Numbered from the stretch's first letter, positions 1-5,005 are shown. The stretch is 5,964 nt of DNA from Candidatus Gastranaerophilales bacterium (GCA_023662705.1 JAMPIM010000072.1:1-5964); one strand, 5' to 3'. The notes: generated by a model not told the origin, from the letters alone. Translations and numbers: made by a program.

Positions 1-2
1 CT

Positions 3-116
3 TATTTGAACGGTGAAAAAGCTTGGCTCTCTAAAAAGTCAATGGATTCTATCATCGAAAACCGTCATTCAGTTGTTGAAAATATTCAGCTTTCGCTTTT
101 TACATCAAGTTATTAA
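3..116 (+). CDS. 3' end of an unrecognised protein (partial)
   Basis: The frame is open from the left edge to a TAA at 114-116 and encodes about 37 residues ending in IQLSLFTSSY. The segment is mixed polar and hydrophobic with no membrane span, cysteine motif or domain I recognise. No start codon with a ribosome binding site lies inside the window, so I treat it as the C-terminus of a gene that begins outside it. If the window is a circular genome opened at an arbitrary point, the same frame continues back across the junction to a stop at 5895-5897. That would add about 22 codons but still no good ATG, GTG or TTG start with a Shine-Dalgarno sequence. It could be a phage gene, a flanking host gene, or a chance open frame. 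The stop codon lies inside the hairpin at 111-133. Confidence 0.35.
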   Translation, partial: YLNGEKAWLSKKSMDSIIENRHSVVENIQLSLFTSSY

Positions 117-133
117 CTGCACAGCAGTTGATA
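111..133 (+). promoter_or_regulatory. 10-bp hairpin upstream of the SSB-like gene
   Basis: Bases 111-120 pair with 124-133 around an ACA loop. All ten pairs form, one as a G-T wobble (114 with 130), and the core is AACTGC/GCAGTT. No T-run follows, so it is not a typical terminator. It sits 19 bases before the ribosome binding site of the gene at 166 and overlaps the stop of the upstream frame. It may act as an mRNA-end or translational control element, or as a single-strand DNA signal. The structure is seen; the role is inferred. Confidence 0.5.
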
Positions 134-165
134 TAAATAAATTTAATTAACGGAGGTAAACCCCT

Positions 166-489
166 ATGGAAAAAACAACAGTAATAGGCATTACCGAGTC
201 GGGACCAGACAAATACAACGGTAACTATTATCACAACCTTGTACTTCACACTTCACGCATTGACAGTTCTAATGATAACGTAGTCGGCGCAAGAGCTGAA
301 CAGCTTAAAATCAAATATATTAAGCTTTCTGATATGTTTGGTTTAAACATGACGCAGGAAGAGGTTGAAAAGCTTAAGCCTAAAGATTTTCAGAATCTTG
401 TTGGCAAGGAAGTCAAAGTTTATTTTGACCGCTACCGCAATGTAGATTCTGTGCAGGTTCTTAACGATAACAAATCCGTCCAGAAGTAG
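166..489 (+). CDS. putative single-stranded DNA-binding protein (inovirus pV-like)
   Basis: A 107-residue protein with no signal peptide or membrane span. It alternates charged and beta-branched residues in a way that suggests a small beta-rich fold, for example around residues 20-28 and in the C-terminal stretch GKEVKVYFDRYR. The start is well supported: GGAGG at 152-156, nine bases before the ATG. In Ff phages the ssDNA-binding protein pV coats newly made viral strands and holds them for packaging, and its gene lies just upstream of the coat protein genes. This gene has that position and a comparable size. I see no diagnostic pV motif, so the call rests on position, length and soluble beta-rich character. 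It could instead be another cytosolic replication accessory protein. It is probably cotranscribed with the coat gene that starts 41 bases downstream. Confidence 0.5.
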   Translation: MEKTTVIGITESGPDKYNGNYYHNLVLHTSRIDSSNDNVVGARAEQLKIKYIKLSDMFGLNMTQEEVEKLKPKDFQNLVGKEVKVYFDRYRNVDSVQVLNDNKSVQK

Positions 490-494
490 ACGGT

Positions 495-503
495 TGTTAT
501 AAA
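495..503 (+). promoter_or_regulatory. possible extended -10 promoter for the coat gene
   Basis: TGTTATAAA matches the extended -10 form TGnTATAAT at all but the last base. No convincing -35 lies 17 bases upstream (475-480 is tccgtc). Transcription would begin near 510, just before the AAGGAGG at 513-519, giving a very short coat-gene leader. A dedicated coat promoter would fit the high demand for this protein, but the match is short and the region is A+T-rich. Confidence 0.28.
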
Positions 504-530
504 TACTTTTTTAAGGAGGTAAAATACTTA

Positions 531-695
531 ATGGAAGGAGCTACAAATTTGGTTGCAAGCGCACTCGCTGACGTTGCTACAGTTTTCACAAAGGCAACAT
601 CAATGATTACTGACAATGCTATAGCTATGGTATTTGTTGGTATTTCCCTCGCTGGTGCAGGTATTGGACTGTTCCACAGAGTTATCCGTCATTAA
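531..695 (+). CDS. major coat protein candidate (pVIII-like), 54 residues
   Basis: This short gene starts at ATG 531 behind AAGGAGG (513-519) and ends at TAA 693-695. The product has the layout of filamentous phage major coat proteins. An N-terminal amphipathic stretch carries the only acidic residues (E2, D14, D28). A single hydrophobic span of about residues 29-48 follows, rich in Ala, Gly, Ile and Val (AIAMVFVGISLAGAGIGLF). The basic C-terminus, HRVIRH, would contact DNA inside the filament. I see no cleavable signal peptide; coat proteins of this sort can insert directly when the N-terminus is short. It lies between the SSB-like gene and the pIII-like gene, as gene VIII does in Ff phages, and a strong terminator follows it, as expected for the most abundantly expressed phage gene. 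The main alternative is a minor coat protein of pVII or pIX type. Confidence 0.8.
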   Translation: MEGATNLVASALADVATVFTKATSMITDNAIAMVFVGISLAGAGIGLFHRVIRH

Positions 696-728
696 CCCAC
701 AAACACACACCCATACATAATAAAAAAA

Positions 729-746
729 GGCAGGGGGCAGACTGCC
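729..746 (+). promoter_or_regulatory. upstream leader hairpin, competes with an antiterminator pairing
   Basis: GGCAG at 729-733 pairs with CTGCC at 742-746 around an 8-base G-rich loop. The overlapping stretch CAGGGGG (731-737) can instead pair with CCTCCTG (764-770), which is the 5' arm of the terminator. That gives seven pairs, including one G-T wobble. The two folds are mutually exclusive, the layout of an attenuator. The pairings are read from the sequence; any switching is inference. Confidence 0.4.
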
Positions 747-763
747 AATGCTTTCGGTCTTTT

Positions 764-792
764 CCTCCTGACTTTTAGTTAGGAGGTTTTTT
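764..792 (+). terminator. rho-independent terminator whose 3' arm is the next gene's Shine-Dalgarno
   Basis: Bases 764-772 pair with 778-786. There are nine pairs, one a G-T wobble (770 with 780), around the loop TTTTA, and six T residues follow at 787-792. This is a textbook intrinsic terminator placed after the major coat gene, where Ff phages also carry a terminator between genes VIII and III. The 3' arm ends in AGGAGG (781-786), which sits seven bases before the TTG start at 794. The stem would therefore both stop most transcripts and hide the ribosome binding site on those that read through. Confidence 0.87.
781..786 (+). promoter_or_regulatory. Shine-Dalgarno of the pIII-like gene, buried in the terminator stem
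   Basis: AGGAGG lies at ideal spacing (7 bases) from TTG 794 and decides that start, because the signal peptide begins directly there as MKK. All six bases are paired in the terminator hairpin, so translation should require melting of the stem or an alternative fold. Confidence 0.8.
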
Positions 793-793
793 A

Positions 794-2278
794 TTGAAAA
801 AAATATTGTTGATAATTCCGGTTGTGTTCTGCTTGGTGCTGAACAGTTTTTCAATTATTTCGGTTTATGCATCTAACTTTTTGCAAACTCCGGCAGAATC
901 TTATCCCGGTTCTTCTTATCATGTACATCCGTTAGAACAGCTTCTTGAACAAACTGAAAACTCTAAATATTATTTCTGGTACAATACATTTCAGAAAAAA
1001 GATGATGATGCTTATCGTATAGAAACAAAATTTATTTACTATGATGATGAAATAAGTGTTGAAGAAGATAACGGTATTTATACTATTAAATTTCTTGGTT
1101 CTTATGGTTTTGATACTATTTATGTCGAGCATGATTCTTTGCCTGATTATGATTTTAAATCCGGAGGTATGGGTTCTGACGTTTCAAAAACTCTTATTTT
1201 CGATTCAAACACAAATGAACTATTCAGAGTACGAGACAACGGCGAACAGGCTTCTTACATAACTGACGGCTTTGCTTTTAATGTTTTTGAGACTAATATG
1301 TTTGAAGCTGATAGCGGTAATTTTTCTGTTGAATTTTTCCCCGAATTAACTGGTGAGATTTCTAATTCTGTTGATTTGGACGGAAAGACTTTCAATTATC
1401 CTTATTTACAAGTTGATGTTCACAATAAAACAAGTGATTATTACCAGTATGCTATTTTTATTGTTGAAAAGGGAACAAAAATTACTTTCGGTGATTACAA
1501 TGACATTTCCACTTCTAAATCAGGCTATTTCTTTACTAATAAAGCAATATATTGCTATGTAACTGATGAATGGTTTAAGACCAATACTGTTATCAATTCT
1601 TCTGAAGCTTCTGGCGGTAATTATTTTGGTGATACTGGTACTGTTGGCACTGGCTTAGCTGCTCTAAATTTGGTTTACGCTCCTTCTGCTTGGCATCGTT
1701 CTGAACCTAATTCTAATGGCAGACCGCTTGCTATTGGTTGGAATCAATTAAATTTAGTTCCTAATATTGAATATGATGCCGTTTGTATTGCTTGTCCTAT
1801 CAAGGTTAAGTCTTATGGTGAAAATCATATTTCTGATTATTATATTTTTAATTATCCTCAACATCCTATAAACGGTTCTGAACCTCGTGAAGTTTACCGA
1901 AGTACTTTTACTGTTTCTAAGGCTATGCCTTACGATCCTAACAATAATTCTTCTGATTTAACCGATACTCATGTTTATGGATTTGATTCCAATAATCCTA
2001 ATTCGACTTTTGGCAGCTTATCCGCTTTAATTTCTGATAGTGGTAAACTTGTTGTAGGCAATCAAAAATTTGGCGGTACTGTTTCCGGTGCTGGTCATTC
2101 TTTTAATAATCAATATAATGGCTCTTCTGCCGATTATGGTTCTTTACTTTCTAATACACGTGGTTTCTTTTCTTTTCTTACTTCTGTCCTCGGCTTTTTT
2201 CCTACTGTTATTTTAACGGTTTTTAATTTAGCTTTGTGGTCGCTTTTAATTTTTGCCTTGATAAGGAGGTTGCATTAA
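794..2278 (+). CDS. adsorption / minor coat protein (pIII-like), secreted and membrane-anchored
   Basis: A 494-residue protein with the pIII layout. The N-terminal signal peptide has a basic MKK start, a hydrophobic core at residues 4-24 and a probable signal peptidase I site after VYA (residue 26). A large extracellular body follows, rich in Tyr, Asn, Ser, Thr and Asp, with Gly/Ser/Asn-rich linker-like stretches near residues 268-285 and 415-450. A C-terminal membrane anchor at about residues 469-490 ends in RRLH. In filamentous phages this protein binds the host receptor and terminates assembly. I recognise no specific receptor-binding domain, and such proteins diverge rapidly. The TTG start is chosen because AGGAGG precedes it at 7 bases and the signal peptide begins there. 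Only a few cysteines remain in the mature part (YCYV, VCIAC). From about base 1300 it uses strikingly many T-ending codons, unlike zot and rep. The stop overlaps the next start by one base (TAATG), suggesting translational coupling. Confidence 0.75.
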   Translation: MKKILLIIPVVFCLVLNSFSIISVYASNFLQTPAESYPGSSYHVHPLEQLLEQTENSKYYFWYNTFQKKDDDAYRIETKFIYYDDEISVEEDNGIYTIKFLGSYGFDTIYVEHDSLPDYDFKSGGMGSDVSKTLIFDSNTNELFRVRDNGEQASYITDGFAFNVFETNMFEADSGNFSVEFFPELTGEISNSVDLDGKTFNYPYLQVDVHNKTSDYYQYAIFIVEKGTKITFGDYNDISTSKSGYFFTNKAIYCYVTDEWFKTNTVINSSEASGGNYFGDTGTVGTGLAALNLVYAPSAWHRSEPNSNGRPLAIGWNQLNLVPNIEYDAVCIACPIKVKSYGENHISDYYIFNYPQHPINGSEPREVYRSTFTVSKAMPYDPNNNSSDLTDTHVYGFDSNNPNSTFGSLSALISDSGKLVVGNQKFGGTVSGAGHSFNNQYNGSSADYGSLLSNTRGFFSFLTSVLGFFPTVILTVFNLALWSLLIFALIRRLH

Positions 2279-2532
2279 TGGATGAAGCTGTACAAGCTGT
2301 TATAGATTTATTACTTTCTTGTATTGATTCGGTTATATCATGGTTTTCGGATTTTTTTATTGATAAGTTTTCTTTTTTCATTGAACACGCTGAAAAAAAC
2401 GGCTCGTTAGTTTTAAATCGTCTTTTCAGCTTTTGCGCTTCTTTAGATTATGCTGATTTTCTTGCTTTGTTTGTTGGCTTCATTTTCTCTATTTATGCAT
2501 TTGAAAAGGCAATCCATTTAATTCGGGGGTGA
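2278..2532 (+). CDS. small membrane protein, positional pVI-like minor coat candidate
   Basis: An 84-residue protein. ATG 2278 is chosen because GGAGG (2265-2269) lies eight bases upstream and the codon overlaps the previous stop. An in-frame ATG at 2236 lies inside the upstream gene and has no comparable site. The N-terminal 35 residues look amphipathic and helical (VIDLLLSCIDSVISWFSDFF). A charged middle (EHAEKN) is followed by a clear membrane span at about residues 61-78 and a short basic end. In Ff phages pVI follows pIII and forms the same virion tip, so position and size fit pVI. The sequence alone does not prove the assignment. It shares the T-rich codon use of the pIII-like gene, which suggests the two travel as one adsorption module. 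Confidence 0.65.
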   Translation: MDEAVQAVIDLLLSCIDSVISWFSDFFIDKFSFFIEHAEKNGSLVLNRLFSFCASLDYADFLALFVGFIFSIYAFEKAIHLIRG

Positions 2533-2537
2533 AATAA

Positions 2538-2690
2538 ATGTCCAATATCAAACTTGTACTTGATTTCTGCATAAGGATAATTAACACACGTCTAACTTTT
2601 CCCCCTTATTCATTCACGATACTGCAAGCATTCATAGCAATGGCGGTATTAGGAATAATATTCGCATTCGTCAGAAATTTACTTAATTAA
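2538..2690 (+). CDS. 50-residue single-span membrane protein
   Basis: ATG 2538 lies six bases after the previous stop, behind a G-rich ribosome binding site (GGGGGTG, 2525-2531) that overlaps that stop. The product starts MSNIKLVLDFCIRI, passes a PP turn at residues 22-23, and has one hydrophobic span at about residues 28-46 (ILQAFIAMAVLGIIFAFV) ending RNLLN. It has no cysteine pair or catalytic motif. Length and single span suit a minor virion protein of the pVII/pIX class or an assembly accessory protein. I do not recognise a specific family. Codon use switches here from the T-ending style of the two preceding genes to more mixed codons. Confidence 0.6.
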   Translation: MSNIKLVLDFCIRIINTRLTFPPYSFTILQAFIAMAVLGIIFAFVRNLLN

Positions 2691-2704
2691 TGGAGGTGTA
2701 AAAA

Positions 2705-2947
2705 ATGGGGTCTTTAATAGGATTCGCATTCACATTGTATATTTTATCGCTTGTATTTTCAATGTTATGCGCATTGGTCAGATTCCTTGCCGATGTCCGA
2801 AAGTGGCACGACAAGGAAGAGAAAGTACACATTACACCCTCGCAATTTGAAGCAGACTTAAACGAGCCTGCGGAAGAAGAGGAAGAAAAGGAGGTTGAAG
2901 AAGATGTTGGAGAACGCAGAGAACATAATTCACCAATTATTTTCTGA
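2705..2947 (+). CDS. small membrane protein with a highly acidic cytoplasmic-type tail
   Basis: An 80-residue protein starting at ATG 2705 behind GGAGG (2692-2696, spacing 8). A hydrophobic span covers about residues 4-28, followed by basic RKWHDKEEK and then a strongly acidic tail (NEPAEEEEEKEVEEDVGERRE, about residues 53-73) that is likely helical or disordered. By the positive-inside rule the tail probably faces the cytoplasm, where it could contact the assembly ATPase or mimic nucleic acid; this is inference. The last 44 bases overlap the next gene in another frame, and the Glu-rich codons supply that gene's Shine-Dalgarno. No family is recognised. Confidence 0.65.
   Translation: MGSLIGFAFTLYILSLVFSMLCALVRFLADVRKWHDKEEKVHITPSQFEADLNEPAEEEEEKEVEEDVGERREHNSPIIF
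2888..2894 (+). promoter_or_regulatory. Shine-Dalgarno embedded in the Glu-rich coding tract
   Basis: AAGGAGG is formed by codons for the acidic tail of the upstream gene. It lies nine bases before ATG 2904, which fixes that ATG as the start; the in-frame TTG at 2895 directly abuts the site and cannot use it. Confidence 0.75.
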
Positions 2948-3095
2948 ACTTGGTGTAAACCTTGACTACGTACCAGAAAATGAATTTGAATGTTTTACCA
3001 TGGCATTACAGTTCCTTGCGGCATTGTGGTTTATTTGGTGGTTTGTGAAAATGATGTACACGCTTATGCGTGGATTTTTGAAAGTAGGTCGTTGA
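2904..3095 (+). CDS. 63-residue coat-like membrane protein upstream of zot
   Basis: The layout resembles filamentous phage coat proteins. An acidic, helical N-terminus (MLENAENIIHQLFSELGV) with many Glu residues up to about residue 29 leads to one aromatic-rich membrane span at about residues 32-52 (LQFLAALWFIWWFVKMM), then a basic C-terminus (RGFLKVGR). There is no signal peptide. The gene overlaps the preceding one by 44 bases in a different frame and ends one base before the zot start, so the three genes are probably translationally coupled. The likely role is a minor coat protein or a membrane partner of the assembly ATPase. The acidic-span-basic pattern is seen; the role is inferred. Confidence 0.65.
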   Translation: MLENAENIIHQLFSELGVNLDYVPENEFECFTMALQFLAALWFIWWFVKMMYTLMRGFLKVGR

Positions 3096-3096
3096 A

Positions 3097-3906
3097 ATGT
3101 ATATAATTAAACTTTTATTCGCTAATATACGTGCTTTCCCTGAGTTTCTTTTCTATGTATTTTACGACTTTCTTGTATACATATTCTACCGCAAAAACCG
3201 CCTTTTCTACGGCTGGGGAATACATCTGTTTACCGGAAAATTCGGCAAAGGCAAAACAAGTCTTATGACAATTAAAGCCTATGAACTTTGTGAAAAATAT
3301 CCGCAATTGCACGTTGTTACAAACTTGAAACTTACCAATTTTCCGGAACATACAAAAATTTTGCCGTTGAAAACAGCCGAGGATATTCTAAAAGCTCCTA
3401 AAAACAGCCTTATTCTCATAGACGAGATAGGAACGTTATTTAATAGCCGAGACTTTTCAAGCGGTAAAAAAAGCGTTCCTAAAGCCGTATTTCAGCATCT
3501 TTGCCAGTGCCGTAAAAAGCACATGATGATTTTAGGAACAGTTCAGCGGTATAATCTTCTTGATAAACAAATAAGAGACATTTCAGCAACCGTTACAGAG
3601 TGTAACGCAAGCTTGCCGCATCCGTTCAGCCGTAAACTAACGGCTGTATGCTATGATGTTTCAGAGTATGAAGCGTATGTTCAAAATCCTATGTATGTTC
3701 CGAGAGTATACGATTCATACATAAAAATTCAGACTGACAAATACCGCCATTTATACGATACAACAGAACTTATACAAGGTCTATTAGAACTTGAATACTT
3801 GTCAGATGAAGAAATATTGAGAAATCAAGGAGTAGACCCATTATTTACAGACGGTTCAAAAGAAGGTCAGAAGAATTACAAGAAGTCTATGCGCCGTAGA
3901 CGTTAG
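3097..3906 (+). CDS. zot: Zot / pI-like filamentous phage assembly ATPase
   Basis: A 269-residue P-loop NTPase of the Zot/pI family, which powers extrusion of filamentous phage through the inner membrane. Motifs seen: Walker A GKFGKGKTS at residues 47-55, Walker B LILIDEIG at 105-112, and a later conserved-looking stretch CQCRKKHMMILGTVQ at about 150-164 in sensor position. A hydrophobic segment precedes the ATPase (about residues 1-31, rich in Phe, Tyr and Leu), and the C-terminus is polybasic (KKSMRRRR). No membrane span follows the ATPase, whereas Ff pI has one there with a periplasmic tail. This smaller layout fits a host without an outer membrane. The start ATG 3097 is one base after the previous stop; its ribosome site is weak, so expression probably depends on coupling. 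Rep begins 12 bases downstream. Confidence 0.93.
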   Translation: MYIIKLLFANIRAFPEFLFYVFYDFLVYIFYRKNRLFYGWGIHLFTGKFGKGKTSLMTIKAYELCEKYPQLHVVTNLKLTNFPEHTKILPLKTAEDILKAPKNSLILIDEIGTLFNSRDFSSGKKSVPKAVFQHLCQCRKKHMMILGTVQRYNLLDKQIRDISATVTECNASLPHPFSRKLTAVCYDVSEYEAYVQNPMYVPRVYDSYIKIQTDKYRHLYDTTELIQGLLELEYLSDEEILRNQGVDPLFTDGSKEGQKNYKKSMRRRR

Positions 3907-3917
3907 GATGTGATTTA

Positions 3918-4949
3918 ATGGGTTCAGAAGTTTCAAAGAGTTGGTTTGCCGTGTTTAACAATCCTGCTGAACACGGCTACGAGGGAACACCGGAAGAGGT
4001 TTGTAAAAGACTTCGTGACGAATGGATTACCGATAATCCCACACGCTCCGGAGCATGGGCTTATTGCGTTTCAGAATCTGGATTACATCATATACACATG
4101 GTTTTGTGTGATACTCATACAATGCGTTTTTCGATTGTCAAAAAGACTTATTGCATTGGTATGCACTTTGAAGCTACCAAAGGCACAAAGAAGCAAGCTG
4201 ATGACTATATCAACAAGCGTGGAGCATTTGAAGAAAAGGGCGAAACGGTTGAATATATCGTCTACCACGGAGAAATAACCGGACGTCAGGGACACAGAAG
4301 CGACCTTGAAGAATACTATAACCGCCTTAAATCCGGAGAAACTCCGAGGGATATTCTTGCTGATTCTCCTAAAGCTTATGCGCATATGAACGTACTTAAA
4401 AATATGTATTATGATATTCGGTCTGACAATACCCCTATTGTCCGTGATATGCGTGTAATTTGGCATATCGGTTCTACCGGAACAGGAAAGAGTTATGAAC
4501 GTGTCTTATTAGCGGAAGAAAAAGGCGAGGACAATATATATTATCTTACTGCTTTTAATTCCGGAGCATTTGATAATTACAATGGACAACCCATACTCTG
4601 GATAGAGGACTACAGAGGAGAATTTAAGTTACAGGAGCTTTTGAGGATTCTTGACAAATACAAAGCTGAAATACCGTCACGCTATAGCAATATCAAAGCT
4701 CTTTGGAATGAGGTGCATATAACTTCTGTACTCGCTCCGAGGGAATGCTATAGTAAATCTACGCTTGATGATAACGACCGTATAGAACAGCTTTTAAGGC
4801 GCATTACGTCTATATGTTATCACTTCAAAGACTATAACGGCGATTACTGCAAGCTGTATTTTCCGTCTGATTCTATGCGTATTACAATGGAAAATTCTGT
4901 TAATGAGTACAGGAACTTTTTCAAAGATTGGATTACTTTACCATGTTGA
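3918..4949 (+). CDS. rep: rolling-circle Rep: HUH endonuclease fused to superfamily 3 helicase (CRESS-type)
   Basis: A 343-residue initiator protein. The N-terminal HUH endonuclease shows motif I FAVFNNP (residues 10-16), motif II HHIHMVL (57-63, metal-binding H58 and H60) and motif III YINK (97-100), with Y97 as the single nicking tyrosine and K100 as its partner. The C-terminal SF3 helicase shows Walker A GSTGTGKS (185-192), FDNYNGQ (218-224), Walker B ILWIED (226-231) and motif C ITSVLAP (268-274). Motif C has Val where eukaryotic CRESS Reps usually carry the sensor Asn (ITSN). Such a protein nicks the origin, joins to the 5' end and unwinds the replicative form. The nuclease-helicase fusion is known from CRESS-DNA viruses and related bacterial plasmids; Ff gene II protein is unrelated and lacks the helicase. 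The start ATG 3918 has a weak site (AGGATGTGA) in the short gap after zot. A GC-rich hairpin lies 15 bases past its stop. Confidence 0.94.
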   Translation: MGSEVSKSWFAVFNNPAEHGYEGTPEEVCKRLRDEWITDNPTRSGAWAYCVSESGLHHIHMVLCDTHTMRFSIVKKTYCIGMHFEATKGTKKQADDYINKRGAFEEKGETVEYIVYHGEITGRQGHRSDLEEYYNRLKSGETPRDILADSPKAYAHMNVLKNMYYDIRSDNTPIVRDMRVIWHIGSTGTGKSYERVLLAEEKGEDNIYYLTAFNSGAFDNYNGQPILWIEDYRGEFKLQELLRILDKYKAEIPSRYSNIKALWNEVHITSVLAPRECYSKSTLDDNDRIEQLLRRITSICYHFKDYNGDYCKLYFPSDSMRITMENSVNEYRNFFKDWITLPC

Positions 4950-4964
4950 CTAAAGAAGAGAGTA

Positions 4965-5000
4965 GGCGAGAGGGGGAGCCCAGAGGGCGCACCTCTCGCC
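4965..5000 (+). other. nested GC-rich hairpin, candidate replication origin or packaging signal
   Basis: GGCGAGAGG (4965-4973) pairs perfectly with CCTCTCGCC (4992-5000), and inside it GCCC (4978-4981) pairs with GGGC (4985-4988) around an AGA loop. It is the most GC-rich stretch of an A+T-rich window and directly follows rep. No T-run follows, so it is unlikely to be an intrinsic terminator. Filamentous phages carry origins and a packaging signal as noncoding hairpins, and CRESS-type origins are stem-loops next to rep. I see no TAGTATTAC-like nonanucleotide in the loop, so the nick site is not identified. Confidence 0.6.
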
Positions 5001-5005
5001 CAGAG
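4978..5005 (+). repeat. two direct GCCCAGAG repeats, iteron-like
   Basis: GCCCAGAG occurs at 4978-4985 and again at 4998-5005, with starts 20 bases apart (about two DNA turns). One copy is in the inner hairpin and the other straddles the end of the outer stem. Paired short repeats beside an origin hairpin are typical Rep recognition sites. The repeats are seen; Rep binding is inferred. Confidence 0.4.

Noticed and set aside
600..854. Minus-strand ORF of 84 codons over the coat gene and leader
   Set aside because: It runs antisense through the coat gene and terminator, has no ribosome binding site I can see, and its product has no sensible composition or domain.
2236..2280. Upstream ATG at 2236 as start of the pVI-like gene
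   Set aside because: It lies inside the pIII-like gene without a Shine-Dalgarno; GGAGG at 2265-2269 is placed for ATG 2278.
2895..2906. TTG at 2895 as start of the 63-residue protein
   Set aside because: It directly abuts AAGGAGG with no spacing, whereas ATG 2904 has nine bases.
3817..3845. TTGAGA and CATTAT near the end of zot as a rep promoter
   Set aside because: The -10 match is poor and the pair occurs in A+T-rich coding DNA, where such matches are common.
4024..4039. Six-base inverted repeat GGATTA-CCGA-TAATCC in rep as a nick-site hairpin
   Set aside because: It lies inside conserved coding sequence for the endonuclease domain and is short enough to be chance; no nonanucleotide-like nick motif is present.
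3946..4278. 110-codon + strand ORF in another frame of rep
   Set aside because: It lies wholly within the conserved endonuclease domain and has no ribosome site.
4083..4466. Minus-strand ORF of 127 codons inside rep
   Set aside because: It is the antisense shadow of a gene with intact HUH motifs; no Shine-Dalgarno and no recognisable protein.
4965..5000. GC-rich hairpin as a rho-independent terminator of rep
   Set aside because: No T-run follows; the next bases are CAGAGAGGAATAAC leading straight into a start codon.
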